Source: an uncultured Cellvibrio sp.
Lineage (GTDB): Bacteria > Pseudomonadota > Gammaproteobacteria > Pseudomonadales > Cellvibrionaceae
Direction of reading: 5' to 3'
Assembly (NCBI GenBank): GCA_946482385.1
Contig: CAMLRI010000178.1
Span: forward strand, 1-5,592
Length of the DNA: 5,592 bases
Part shown: one piece after another, positions 1 through 5,592 of the stretch
Position numbering within the stretch: the stretch's first letter is position 1
Layout of the letters: each line of letters starts with the position of its first letter
Program-made: the position numbers and the translations under genes
The notes under the pieces: generated by a model
What the model was told of the DNA's origin: nothing
The model's database searches: none
Seen by the model: the letters and a program-made list of their open reading frames with translations, nothing else

Positions 1-3000
1 TCGGCCTGCCCGGCAGCAGCCTCTGCACCCTGGGGTTTGTCCTGGTCGCCCTGATTTCAACCATTAACGGCCTGGGGCCGCTGAGTTTTACTGACCCCCA
101 AATCAGCGCCTGGATGATTTGGATCTACTGCGCCAGCATGACGCTGCTGGGGCTGATGATTACCGCCGCCCACACCCAACTGCTCACCAGCCACCGCCTG
201 CTGGGCGAATCCATGCACACCCAGGCCCAGCAGCGCCAGCGGCTGGAGGCATTGGTGCAGGCTATTCCCGATTGGCTATTGGAGCTGGATCGCGAGGGCC
301 GCTGCCTCTCGGTTAACGGCCCCAGCCTGCCCGGCCAATGGCAACCGGATGCGTTAATCGGCCAGCAGCTAGCCCGGCTGCTGCCCGCAGACGCCTGGAA
401 AAACTGGTCCCAGGCACTGGCCGAAGCCGACCGCCGCGGGCGCGCCCAGGGCAGCAGTATTGAATTAAACCTGACCGGCAAAAACCGTTGGTTTGAGCTG
501 TCGATCGCCAAAAGCCCCGGCCTGCAGCGCCAGGAGGATCGCTTTATCTGCCTGCTGCGCGACATTACCCGCCGCATGCAGCTGTACCAGGCCGATCTGG
601 CCAGCGCCCAGCGCTTTCGCCAGATTTTTGAAACCACCCGCAACATTGCCGTGCAGGGCTACGACCGCGAACACCGGGTGATTTTTTGGAACCAGGCCAG
701 TGAGGATTTGTACGGCTACAGCGCCGTTGAAGCCCTGGGCAAACCCCTGGAGGAATTGATTATTCCCCCCGGCATGCGCGACGCGGTTTATAGCGCCATC
801 GAGAACTGGCACCTGTACGACCAGCCCATCCCCTCGGGAGAACTGGCATTGCAAAATGCCCAGGGCGATGAAGTTTGGGTTTACTCCAACCACGTCATGA
901 TCGACACCGACAACCACAAGGAAATGTACTGCCTGGACGTAGACCTGCGCCCCCAGCGCCACAACCGCCAGCAGCTGGAGCGGGAACTGCAAGAGCGCAA
1001 ACAAATGGCAGAAGCCCTGCGCCACAGCGAGCAACAACTGGAAAACGCCCAGCTGATGGCGCGCCTGGCTTATTGGGAATGGCACCCGGGCAGCGACAAC
1101 TACAGTTTCAGCCACTCCATGGCACAGCTGTTTGGCCTGAGCCAACTCCAGGGTAAGTGGCAGGATTTCTTGGCGGCCAGTATGAACGCCAGCGAGCGCC
1201 ATGGTTTTATGCAGCAGCTGAGCCAATGCCTGGCCGACGGCCAATCCTTTAGCAGCGAAATCAAACTGCAGCTGGCTGACCGCCAATACTGGTTTGAAGT
1301 GCAGGCCAACCGCAGCGAAGACACCCGGGGCCACACCCTGATCTGCGGCACCCTGCAGGACATAAGCGAGCGCAAACGCCTGGATTTAGCCCTGGCCGCC
1401 GCCGCTGCCGACAGCGCCGACACCAACGATTTTTATGTGGCCATGCTGCGCGCGCTCTGCGAAGCCCTGGAGGTAGACTACGCGCTCATCAGCCTGCTTG
1501 ACCCCCACCAGCCCGGCCAGGCCTTCACCCACACCTACCTCAAACAGGGGCAGGTGCAAGACAACTTCCACTACAGCCTGGCCAACACCCCCTGCGCCAA
1601 TGTGGTGGATGAAAACCTGTGTTTTGTTAGCGCCGGGGCGCGCCAACGCTTCCCCAGGGATGAGTTTTTCCAAAGCGACCAAATTGAATCCTACCTCGGT
1701 GTGGGCGTGCGCAATCCCCAGGGATTACCCATGGGCGTGCTGATGGTAATGAGCCACCGGCCGCTGCATGTATCGCCCCAGGTAGAAGCGCTGATGCTGA
1801 TTTTTGCCGAGCGGATTTCCGGCGAGCTCAACCGCGCCAACGACCAGGAGCAAATTCATCGCCTGGCCTTTTTTGACCCGCTGACCCGCCTGCCCAACCG
1901 CCGCATGCTAATGGACAGGCTGCGCCTGATCATCGCCCAGAGTGCGCGCACCGGGCAGCAGGGGGCGCTGCTGTTTATCGACCTGGACCACTTTAAATTG
2001 CTCAACGACACCCGCGGCCACCAGGTGGGCGACCAGTTGCTGGTGCAGGTGGCCGAGCGCATTAGCAGTATTATCCGCAGCACCGATTTGGCCGCGCGCC
2101 TGGGAGGCGATGAGTTTGTAGTGGTGTTCGACAACCTGGGGACAGACCCGGAAAAAGCCGCGCTGGAAGCCAAGCACCGCGCCCAGCAACTGCACGATCT
2201 GATCAACCTGCCCTACCCGCTGCAGCAGTCGGTGTACCACTGCACCATCAGTATTGGCGTCAACCTGTTCGATGCCAGCAACCAGTCCATCGACGACCTG
2301 CTGCGCCACGCCGATGTGGCCATGTACCAGGCCAAGGACAGCGGCCGCAACGCCATCCGCTTTTTCGACCCGCGCATGCAATCGCGCCTGGAAAAACGCG
2401 CGCAAATCGAAGCCGACCTGCGCAGCGCCCACGAATCCGGCACCCAGTTAACGCCTTACTACCAGGCCCAGGTGAACCATTTGGGCGAAGTGGTGGGGGC
2501 CGAATTATTACTGCGCTGGCAACACCCGCACCGGGGCATTATCCCCCCCGCCGAATTTATTCCGGTGGCGGAGCAAACCGGCATGATTGTCGCCATTGGC
2601 CGCCAGGTGATCCGCATGGCCTGCAAGCAGTTGCAGCGCTGGCAAACGCAGCCGCTACTGGCCAAACTCAGCCTGGCGGTGAATGTCAGCCCCATCCAAT
2701 TTAACCACCCGGATTTTGTTGAGGATGTGATCAGCTCGGTGCTGGATTACCAGGTCAATCCCCAGCGCTTGAAACTGGAGCTAACCGAGAGCTCGCTGCT
2801 GAAAAACGTTGAGCACAGCATCGAGAAAATGCAGCGGTTACAGGCCTTTGGAATCAGCTTTGCGATGGATGATTTCGGTATTGGCTACTCGTCCTTGTCC
2901 TACCTGAAAAAACTGCCCCTCGACCAGCTGAAGATCGACCAAACCTTTGTGCGCGATATCGCCATAGACCCGAGCGATGCGATTATTGTGCGCACCATTA

Positions 3001-3191
3001 TCGCCATGGCAGAGAACATGAATTTGCATGTGATTGCGGAGGGGGTGGAAACCCGCGAGCAGCGGCACTTCCTCGAACAAAATGGCTGCCTGCTGTTCCA
3101 GGGCTACTACTTTGGCAAGCCGCTGCCGCTGGATGGTTTTGAATCCATGCTGGGGGCAACGGCCAATGGCCAGTTTCAGGCGCGGCTATAG
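1..3191 (+). CDS. Membrane-anchored PAS/GAF sensor with GGDEF and EAL domains (c-di-GMP turnover), 5' end missing
   Basis: Dual-domain c-di-GMP enzyme: GGDEF makes c-di-GMP from two GTP and EAL hydrolyses it to pGpG. The frame is open from base 3, adding 37 codons before the ATG at 114; those codons and the next ~20 form two hydrophobic segments around INGLGPL, like the end of a MASE1 sensor, so the true start lies upstream. Numbering from the ATG at 114: PAS about 42-155, PAS 165-280, a coiled-coil-like linker 283-310, PAS 312-425, GAF 438-570, GGDEF 580-752, EAL 762-1012. The GGDEF half has FIDLDHFK (621-628), intact GGDEF (664-668) and an inhibitory RxxD site (RSTD, 655-658). The EAL half has ELLLR instead of EALLR (E797, L799 and R801 kept), N857, E889, DDFGIGYS (919-926), K940, E976, E979 and QGYYFGKPL (996-1004). 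Both halves therefore look catalytically competent. Which activity dominates, and the signal sensed, cannot be read from sequence. Codon use looks uniform. Confidence 0.95.
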   Translation, partial: GLPGSSLCTLGFVLVALISTINGLGPLSFTDPQISAWMIWIYCASMTLLGLMITAAHTQLLTSHRLLGESMHTQAQQRQRLEALVQAIPDWLLELDREGRCLSVNGPSLPGQWQPDALIGQQLARLLPADAWKNWSQALAEADRRGRAQGSSIELNLTGKNRWFELSIAKSPGLQRQEDRFICLLRDITRRMQLYQADLASAQRFRQIFETTRNIAVQGYDREHRVIFWNQASEDLYGYSAVEALGKPLEELIIPPGMRDAVYSAIENWHLYDQPIPSGELALQNAQGDEVWVYSNHVMIDTDNHKEMYCLDVDLRPQRHNRQQLERELQERKQMAEALRHSEQQLENAQLMARLAYWEWHPGSDNYSFSHSMAQLFGLSQLQGKWQDFLAASMNASERHGFMQQLSQCLADGQSFSSEIKLQLADRQYWFEVQANRSEDTRGHTLICGTLQDISERKRLDLALAAAAADSADTNDFYVAMLRALCEALEVDYALISLLDPHQPGQAFTHTYLKQGQVQDNFHYSLANTPCANVVDENLCFVSAGARQRFPRDEFFQSDQIESYLGVGVRNPQGLPMGVLMVMSHRPLHVSPQVEALMLIFAERISGELNRANDQEQIHRLAFFDPLTRLPNRRMLMDRLRLIIAQSARTGQQGALLFIDLDHFKLLNDTRGHQVGDQLLVQVAERISSIIRSTDLAARLGGDEFVVVFDNLGTDPEKAALEAKHRAQQLHDLINLPYPLQQSVYHCTISIGVNLFDASNQSIDDLLRHADVAMYQAKDSGRNAIRFFDPRMQSRLEKRAQIEADLRSAHESGTQLTPYYQAQVNHLGEVVGAELLLRWQHPHRGIIPPAEFIPVAEQTGMIVAIGRQVIRMACKQLQRWQTQPLLAKLSLAVNVSPIQFNHPDFVEDVISSVLDYQVNPQRLKLELTESSLLKNVEHSIEKMQRLQAFGISFAMDDFGIGYSSLSYLKKLPLDQLKIDQTFVRDIAIDPSDAIIVRTIIAMAENMNLHVIAEGVETREQRHFLEQNGCLLFQGYYFGKPLPLDGFESMLGATANGQFQARL

Positions 3192-3869
3192 CGGTTGGGC
3201 GTAGCGGGTGGGGTCGGCCACCCCGGCCTGGGCAAAGCCCAGTTTGCGCAAACGGCAGGAATCGCACTTGCCGCAGGCTTCGCCGGCGTCGTTGGCCTGG
3301 TAGCAGGAAACCGTGAGGCTGTAATCCACCCCCAGGGCAATGCCCTGCTGGATAATTTCGGCCTTGGTGAGGTGGATCAGCGGGGTGCGGATATGCAATC
3401 GCTCGCCCTCTACCCCGCGCTTGGTGGCCAGGTTGGCCATGGTTTCGTAGGCGGCTATGTAATCGGGGCGGCAATCCGGGTAGCCGGAGTAATCCACGGC
3501 GTTAACGCCAATAAAAATATCCTGCGCTCCCAGTACCTCGGCCCAGCCCAGGGCGATGGATAAAAATACGGTATTGCGCGCTGGCACATAGGTGATGGGA
3601 ATACCGCTGGTTTCCTCTTCCGGTACGGCGATGGAAGTGTCTGTCAGTGCCGAACCGCCAATCGAACCCAAATCCAACTTGATGACTTTGTGCTCCAGGC
3701 TGCCCTGGGCGCGGGCAGTAATTTCGGCCGCGCGCAATTCGGCGCGGTGGCGCTGGCCGTAATCGAAACTGATGGTGTAGCAGTCGTAGCCCTGGCTGCG
3801 GGCTATGGCGATCACCGTGGTGGAATCCAGGCCACCGGAAACCAGGATGACGGCTTTTTTGTTGCTCAT
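3186..3869 (-). CDS. queC: 7-cyano-7-deazaguanine (preQ0) synthase QueC
   Basis: ATP-dependent cytosolic enzyme that converts 7-carboxy-7-deazaguanine plus ammonia to preQ0, the precursor of queuosine in tRNA. The 227-residue protein has the N-terminal PP-loop SGGLDST (11-17) that binds ATP, FDYGQRH (35-41), YVPARNT (94-100), the family signature [18 protein letters not shown] (121-138), and four zinc-ligand cysteines C189, C199, C202 and C205 (C-x9-C-x2-C-x2-C). Length and motifs fit a complete QueC. I chose the ATG at 3869 because GAGGT lies 6 nt upstream and the family begins just before the PP-loop; the longer frame from 3899 would need a TTG and adds ten unconserved residues. It lies 30 bp after queE on the same strand, so the two are probably co-transcribed. 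Its TAG overlaps the last 6 bases of the convergent c-di-GMP gene. Confidence 0.97.
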   Translation of the reverse strand: MSNKKAVILVSGGLDSTTVIAIARSQGYDCYTISFDYGQRHRAELRAAEITARAQGSLEHKVIKLDLGSIGGSALTDTSIAVPEEETSGIPITYVPARNTVFLSIALGWAEVLGAQDIFIGVNAVDYSGYPDCRPDYIAAYETMANLATKRGVEGERLHIRTPLIHLTKAEIIQQGIALGVDYSLTVSCYQANDAGEACGKCDSCRLRKLGFAQAGVADPTRYAQPL

Positions 3870-3875
3870 GGCTGT

Positions 3876-3880
3876 ACCTC
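3876..3880 (-). promoter_or_regulatory. Ribosome binding site of queC
   Basis: Reads GAGGT on the minus strand, 6 nt before the ATG at 3869. It lies inside the 30-bp gap after the queE stop and is what decides the queC start over the upstream TTG at 3899. A separate strong site suggests queC is translated independently and not by coupling to queE. Confidence 0.7.
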
Positions 3881-3899
3881 GTGAATCCTGTGGCAGCAA

Positions 3900-4550
3900 T
3901 CAATGCCCGGGGGCATCGTTCCACAGCAGCTTGTGCAGTTGTAACTGGAAGCGCACCGGCAGATTGTCGGCCAGTATCCACTCCGCTAACTCCACCGGTT
4001 TTAATTGGCCGTGGCTGGGGGAAAACAGCACCTCGCCCACGCGGCTGGCGAGCTGGTATTCGTCCAGCTTGAAGCGCGCCCAGTCGTAGTCGGCGCGGTC
4101 GCAGAGCACAAATTTCAGCTGATCCTGCGGGGTTAATAAGGGGATATTTTCCCAGCGGTTGCGCCCCACCTCGCCCGAACCGGGGGTTTTTAAATCCATC
4201 ACCTTGCTAACGCGGGGGTCTACCTCATCCAAAGGCATGGCGCCGCTGGTTTCCAGCGAAACGCTATAGCCAGCATCGCACAGGCGGCTGAGCAGGGCGA
4301 TGCACTCGCGCTGCGCCAGGGGTTCGCCGCCGGTCACGCACACATAGCGCGGGTTATAGCTGGCCACCCGCGCCAGTATCTCGTCCAGGCTGAGGCGCTC
4401 GCCGCCGTAAAAGGCGTATTCGGAATCGCAATAGCCGCAGCGCAGCGGGCAGCCGGTCAGGCGCACAAATACCGTGGGCAGGCCCACAGTGCGCGCCTCC
4501 CCTTGCAGGGAGTAGAAGATTTCGGTGATTTTGAGGCTGGCTTGGCTCAT
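3900..4550 (-). CDS. queE: 7-carboxy-7-deazaguanine synthase QueE (radical SAM)
   Basis: Radical SAM enzyme that contracts the ring of 6-carboxy-5,6,7,8-tetrahydropterin to give 7-carboxy-7-deazaguanine, the substrate of QueC. The 216-residue protein begins with the family opening ITEIFYSLQGEA (8-19) and has the 4Fe-4S cluster motif C34-x3-C38-x2-C41 inside LTGCPLRCGYCDSEYAF. It also has the SAM-binding TGGEP (73-77), ETSG (100-103), MDLKTPGSGE (118-127) and the C-terminal RFQLQLHKLLW (200-210). It is full length and resembles the Pseudomonas-type QueE. The ATG at 4550 fits the family start, but only a weak Shine-Dalgarno precedes it. It is first in the queE-queC pair. No other queuosine gene (queD, queF, tgt) is in view, and neither is cpoB, which sits before queE in Pseudomonas. 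In E. coli QueE also acts in stress-linked division control; nothing here tests that. Confidence 0.97.
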   Translation of the reverse strand: MSQASLKITEIFYSLQGEARTVGLPTVFVRLTGCPLRCGYCDSEYAFYGGERLSLDEILARVASYNPRYVCVTGGEPLAQRECIALLSRLCDAGYSVSLETSGAMPLDEVDPRVSKVMDLKTPGSGEVGRNRWENIPLLTPQDQLKFVLCDRADYDWARFKLDEYQLASRVGEVLFSPSHGQLKPVELAEWILADNLPVRFQLQLHKLLWNDAPGH

Positions 4551-4641
4551 GTTGCAGGCAAATTAGCAGGGCAGCCGCGGGGCCGGATGACTGGCGCCAG
4601 GGCTGGAAGATTAAAGGACGCGCAGTTTACCCAAATCCGAC

Positions 4642-4654
4642 GCGATTTACTCGC
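4642..4654. promoter_or_regulatory. Small palindrome, possible operator
   Basis: GCGA and TCGC flank a 5-base TTTAC centre in the queE/small-gene divergent spacer. The site covers the putative -35 box at 4646. A related half-sequence, GCAGTTTACCC, occurs about 20 bases upstream (4622-4632). It could bind a regulator of either divergent gene. It is short enough to be chance and I recognise no known regulator site. Confidence 0.2.
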
Positions 4655-4675
4655 ACAAGGCTGCGCTGTTATGCT
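4646..4675 (+). promoter_or_regulatory. Putative sigma70-type promoter of the small basic protein gene
   Basis: TTTACT (4646-4651, 4 of 6 matches to TTGACA) and TATGCT (4670-4675, 4 of 6 to TATAAT) are separated by 18 bases. Initiation would fall near 4682 and give a leader of about 35 nt before the ATG at 4717. It is the best plus-strand match I found by eye in the 166-bp divergent spacer. No equally good promoter was seen for queE on the other strand. Confidence 0.35.
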
Positions 4676-4716
4676 GGCCAGTCGATTCCCTGCCCAGCCA
4701 ATTGCTGTTGATTGCC

Positions 4717-5031
4717 ATGAAACCCACGAAAACCCGCCGCGAAATGCACCAGGAACTGGAACAGCAAATCCAGGAATACCTGCGTACCGGCGGCGAAGTA
4801 AAAGAAGTGCCGCGCGGTTTGAGTGGCCGCCCCTATGCCCAGGGGCCGCTGATCAGCATTTTTGAAGGCACCAGCCACGAAGACCGCACCCCCCTGCCCG
4901 AGGTAGTCGCCGCCATAGAGGCGCGCAAAAAGCCCCAGCTGCTGCTCAAAACCCGCAAACCCAAACCGCGCAAGAAAGTTATTCTCGATGATTTTGGTCA
5001 GCCGTTGCGGTGGGAATGGGTGGAGGAGTAA
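4717..5031 (+). CDS. Small basic conserved-looking protein of unknown function (104 aa)
   Basis: I cannot name this family. The protein is soluble-looking, with no signal peptide or membrane segment. Residues 7-23 are a likely amphipathic helix (REMHQELEQQIQEYL). They lead into RTGGEVKEVPRGLSG (23-37), a helix-GG-x-V-x-E-V-P-x-G-x-SG pattern that I recall from many small Gammaproteobacterial proteins and that loosely resembles the FLSRGGKVQEI stretch of the RNA-polymerase-binding protein SutA. A lysine/arginine-rich tract follows at 70-87, then an acidic/aromatic tail, DDFGQPLRWEWVEE (91-104). The basic tract would suit nucleic acid or ribosome binding; this is inference. The ATG at 4717 was chosen over TTG at 4702 because the extra residues look like leader, but neither start has a clear Shine-Dalgarno. 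It is divergent from queE and convergent with corA, so probably monocistronic. Coding is supported by the charge pattern and the recalled motif. Confidence 0.75.
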   Translation: MKPTKTRREMHQELEQQIQEYLRTGGEVKEVPRGLSGRPYAQGPLISIFEGTSHEDRTPLPEVVAAIEARKKPQLLLKTRKPKPRKKVILDDFGQPLRWEWVEE

Positions 5032-5046
5032 CTCGCGCACAACTCT

Positions 5047-5076
5047 GCCGCAGGCAAGCGGAGTATCTTGCTCAGA
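5047..5076 (+). repeat. Left terminal inverted repeat arm
   Basis: Pairs with 5210-5239 at 28 of 30 positions. The arm also folds on itself: GCAAG (5054-5058) pairs with CTTGC (5067-5071) around an 8-base loop. It can therefore either form a local hairpin or join the long-range stem. Confidence 0.75.
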
Positions 5077-5078
5077 GC

Positions 5079-5122
5079 CGAGAGAGGCATGGATGCCGAC
5101 CTCGAGCCTACATGGGTGAGGC
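5079..5122 (+). repeat. Twin hairpins with TGGA and ATGG loops
   Basis: Two stem-loops lie back to back and overlap by no more than one base. The first has CGAG (5079-5082) with CTCG (5101-5104) and GGCA (5086-5089) with TGCC (5094-5097), separated by a symmetric 3x3 internal loop and closed by TGGA. The second has GCCTAC (5106-5111) pairing with GT and AGGC (5116-5122, one bulged G) around ATGG. Paired hairpins with such loops recall dispersed intergenic motifs of marine Gammaproteobacteria; that link is from memory and unverified. Confidence 0.5.
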
Positions 5123-5126
5123 AAAC

Positions 5127-5151
5127 GTATGCGAAGCACTGCTTCGCGTGC
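5127..5151 (+). repeat. Near-perfect hairpin in the repeat element
   Basis: The core GCGAAGCACTGCTTCGC (5131-5147) is an exact palindrome around one base; in practice it would form a 6-7 bp stem with a 3-5 base loop. Four more pairs extend it outward (5127-5130 with 5148-5151), two of them G-U type. Total stem is about 11 pairs. Confidence 0.6.
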
Positions 5152-5159
5152 CGCTGAAC

Positions 5160-5182
5160 GCCAGCAAGCTACGCTTGTTGGC
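5160..5182 (+). repeat. Ten-pair hairpin with TAC loop
   Basis: GCCAGCAAGC (5160-5169) pairs with GCTTGTTGGC (5173-5182) around a 3-base TAC loop. All ten positions pair if one G-U (5164 with 5178) is allowed. Its core AGCAAGCTACGCTTG equals the right-arm sequence minus three bases (ATA), so it looks like a diverged internal copy of the arm. Confidence 0.6.
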
Positions 5183-5209
5183 AGGCCCCGAAGGGTATAC
5201 ACGGCGTGG

Positions 5210-5239
5210 TCTGAGCAAGATACTACGCTTGCCTGCCGC
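5210..5239 (-). repeat. Right terminal inverted repeat arm
   Basis: Inverted copy of 5047-5076 (28 of 30). It carries its own GCAAG/CTTGC stem (5215-5232 region). CTGAGC at 5211-5216 can alternatively pair with GCTCAG at 5243-5248, so competing folds are possible and the element might extend to 5248. Confidence 0.75.
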
Positions 5240-5278
5240 GCCGCTCAGTCCAGACTACAAGCCCGCCATATCCAGCCG

Positions 5279-5592
5279 TTACAACCAGCCCTTACGCTTG
5301 AAATACCAGTAGGGCAGCACCGCCGAAAGCAGCATCAACAACACCGCCAGGGCAAAGCCGTATTTAAAATCGGAATGGGGGATAAACTCGAAGTTCATGC
5401 CATAGGCGCTGGCCACCACTGTGGGCGGCAGGAACACCATGGCAGCAATGGAGAAGATCTTGATGATCTGGTTCTGCTCGATATTGATAAAACCCTGGGT
5501 GGAGTCCATCAGGAAGTTGATCTTGTCGAACAGGAAAGCGGTGTGCGACATCAGGGTATCCACATCGCGTTTAATCTCCCGCGCCGTTTCCT
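5279..5592 (-). CDS. corA: Magnesium/cobalt transporter CorA, C-terminal part (5' end beyond the window)
   Basis: CorA is a homopentameric inner-membrane channel for Mg2+ uptake (also Co2+, Ni2+). The window holds the last ~103 codons. The frame stays open through 5592, so the GTG at 5563 is not a start. Visible parts in order: the end of the long stalk helix (FLFDKINFLMDSTQGFINIEQNQIIKIF region), the pore-lining first membrane helix from about IIKIFSIAAMVFLPPTVVAS, the signature YGMNFEF containing the GMN selectivity motif, a short periplasmic loop (IPHSDFKYG), a second membrane helix (FALAVLLMLLSAVLPYWYF), and the basic cytoplasmic tail KRKGWL. This matches the E. coli CorA C-terminus closely, including the INIEQN stretch and the KRK-x-WL end. 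It converges on the small gene at 4717, with the palindromic element between them. No intrinsic terminator with a T-run is seen after its stop. Confidence 0.96.
   Translation of the reverse strand, partial: ETAREIKRDVDTLMSHTAFLFDKINFLMDSTQGFINIEQNQIIKIFSIAAMVFLPPTVVASAYGMNFEFIPHSDFKYGFALAVLLMLLSAVLPYWYFKRKGWL

Larger units (their letters stand above)
5047..5239. repeat. Structured palindromic element with 30-bp terminal inverted repeats (MITE/REP-like)
   Basis: Fills most of the 247-bp gap between two convergent genes. Its ends, 5047-5076 and 5210-5239, are inverted copies matching at 28 of 30 positions, with mismatches at arm positions 3 and 15. The interior holds several independent hairpins, and no credible gene was found. 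A 7-bp direct repeat CTGCCGC occurs at both edges (5045-5051 and 5233-5239). It could be a target duplication but partly overlaps the inverted repeat, so it is ambiguous. The size, terminal repeats, lack of coding and position beside stop codons fit a miniature mobile or REP-type element. A transcribed structured RNA, or a bidirectional transcription barrier, is the alternative; no T-run typical of an intrinsic terminator is present. Copy number in the genome is unknown. Confidence 0.7.

Noticed and set aside
465..1334. Long minus-strand open frame (289 codons) opposite the PAS region
   Set aside because: Low-complexity Ala/Val/Gln/Leu composition typical of the antisense of a GC-rich gene. 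No domain or start signal is visible, and the plus strand has a fully supported protein.
1908..2432. Minus-strand open frame opposite the GGDEF domain
   Set aside because: Antisense shadow of a strongly conserved domain, with no independent motif.
3870..3899. Longer QueC starting at TTG 3899
   Set aside because: The extra ten residues are not part of the family, and the ATG at 3869 has a well placed GAGGT.
4551..4640. preQ1 riboswitch before queE
   Set aside because: I could not see the short H-type pseudoknot pattern with its A-rich tail. The leader is GC-rich with no such signature.
5184..5200. CCC-GAA-GGG mini-hairpin followed by GTATAC as a terminator
   Set aside because: The stem is only 3 bp and no T-run follows on either strand.
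4669..5202. Minus-strand frame of 177 codons opposite the small protein gene
   Set aside because: It runs through the palindromic element and antisense to the better supported 104-residue protein. No motif and no ribosome site were found.
5047..5239. Retron RNA, integron attC site or CRISPR array
   Set aside because: No reverse transcriptase or integrase gene is in the window, and no attC core (RYYYAAC/GTRRRY pair at the ends) was seen. The repeats are inverted and not regularly spaced direct copies.
5010..5312. Plus-strand frame of 100 codons crossing the palindromic element
   Set aside because: It overlaps the small gene end, the repeat arms and the corA 3' end. Its composition follows the hairpins, and no recognisable protein or ribosome site is seen.

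Overview
The window looks like chromosomal DNA of a GC-rich Gammaproteobacterium, probably near Cellvibrionales/Pseudomonadales. This rests on the QueE and CorA sequences, a queE-queC pair, a large multi-sensor c-di-GMP enzyme, and a small basic protein of a type I associate with that group. The genus cannot be fixed from the sequence.

Layout. (1) Bases 1-3191 (+) are the 3' part of one very large signalling gene. It is open through the left edge, so the ATG at 114 is internal and not the start. The protein reads: end of a membrane sensor (MASE1-like), three PAS domains, a GAF domain, GGDEF and EAL. (2) Bases 3186-4550 (-) carry queE followed by queC, two steps of queuosine precursor (preQ0) synthesis. 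The stops of queC and the signalling gene share one 6-bp palindrome, so the two genes converge with no spacer. (3) Bases 4551-4716 separate queE from a divergent gene. They hold a plausible sigma70-type promoter and a small GCGA/TCGC palindrome. (4) Bases 4717-5031 (+) encode a 104-residue basic protein of unknown function. (5) Bases 5032-5278 contain no credible gene. They hold a highly structured element of about 193 bp, bounded by a 28/30 inverted repeat and containing several nested hairpins. (6) Bases 5279-5592 (-) are the 3' end of corA, a Mg2+ channel gene running off the right edge.

The genes do not form one pathway. QueE and QueC work in series on the 7-deazaguanine precursor. The c-di-GMP enzyme, the small protein and CorA are separate housekeeping or signalling functions. 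The item most worth following up is the palindromic element between the small gene and corA. It looks like a MITE/REP-type mobile repeat or a structured RNA, and it carries three related copies of a short motif.
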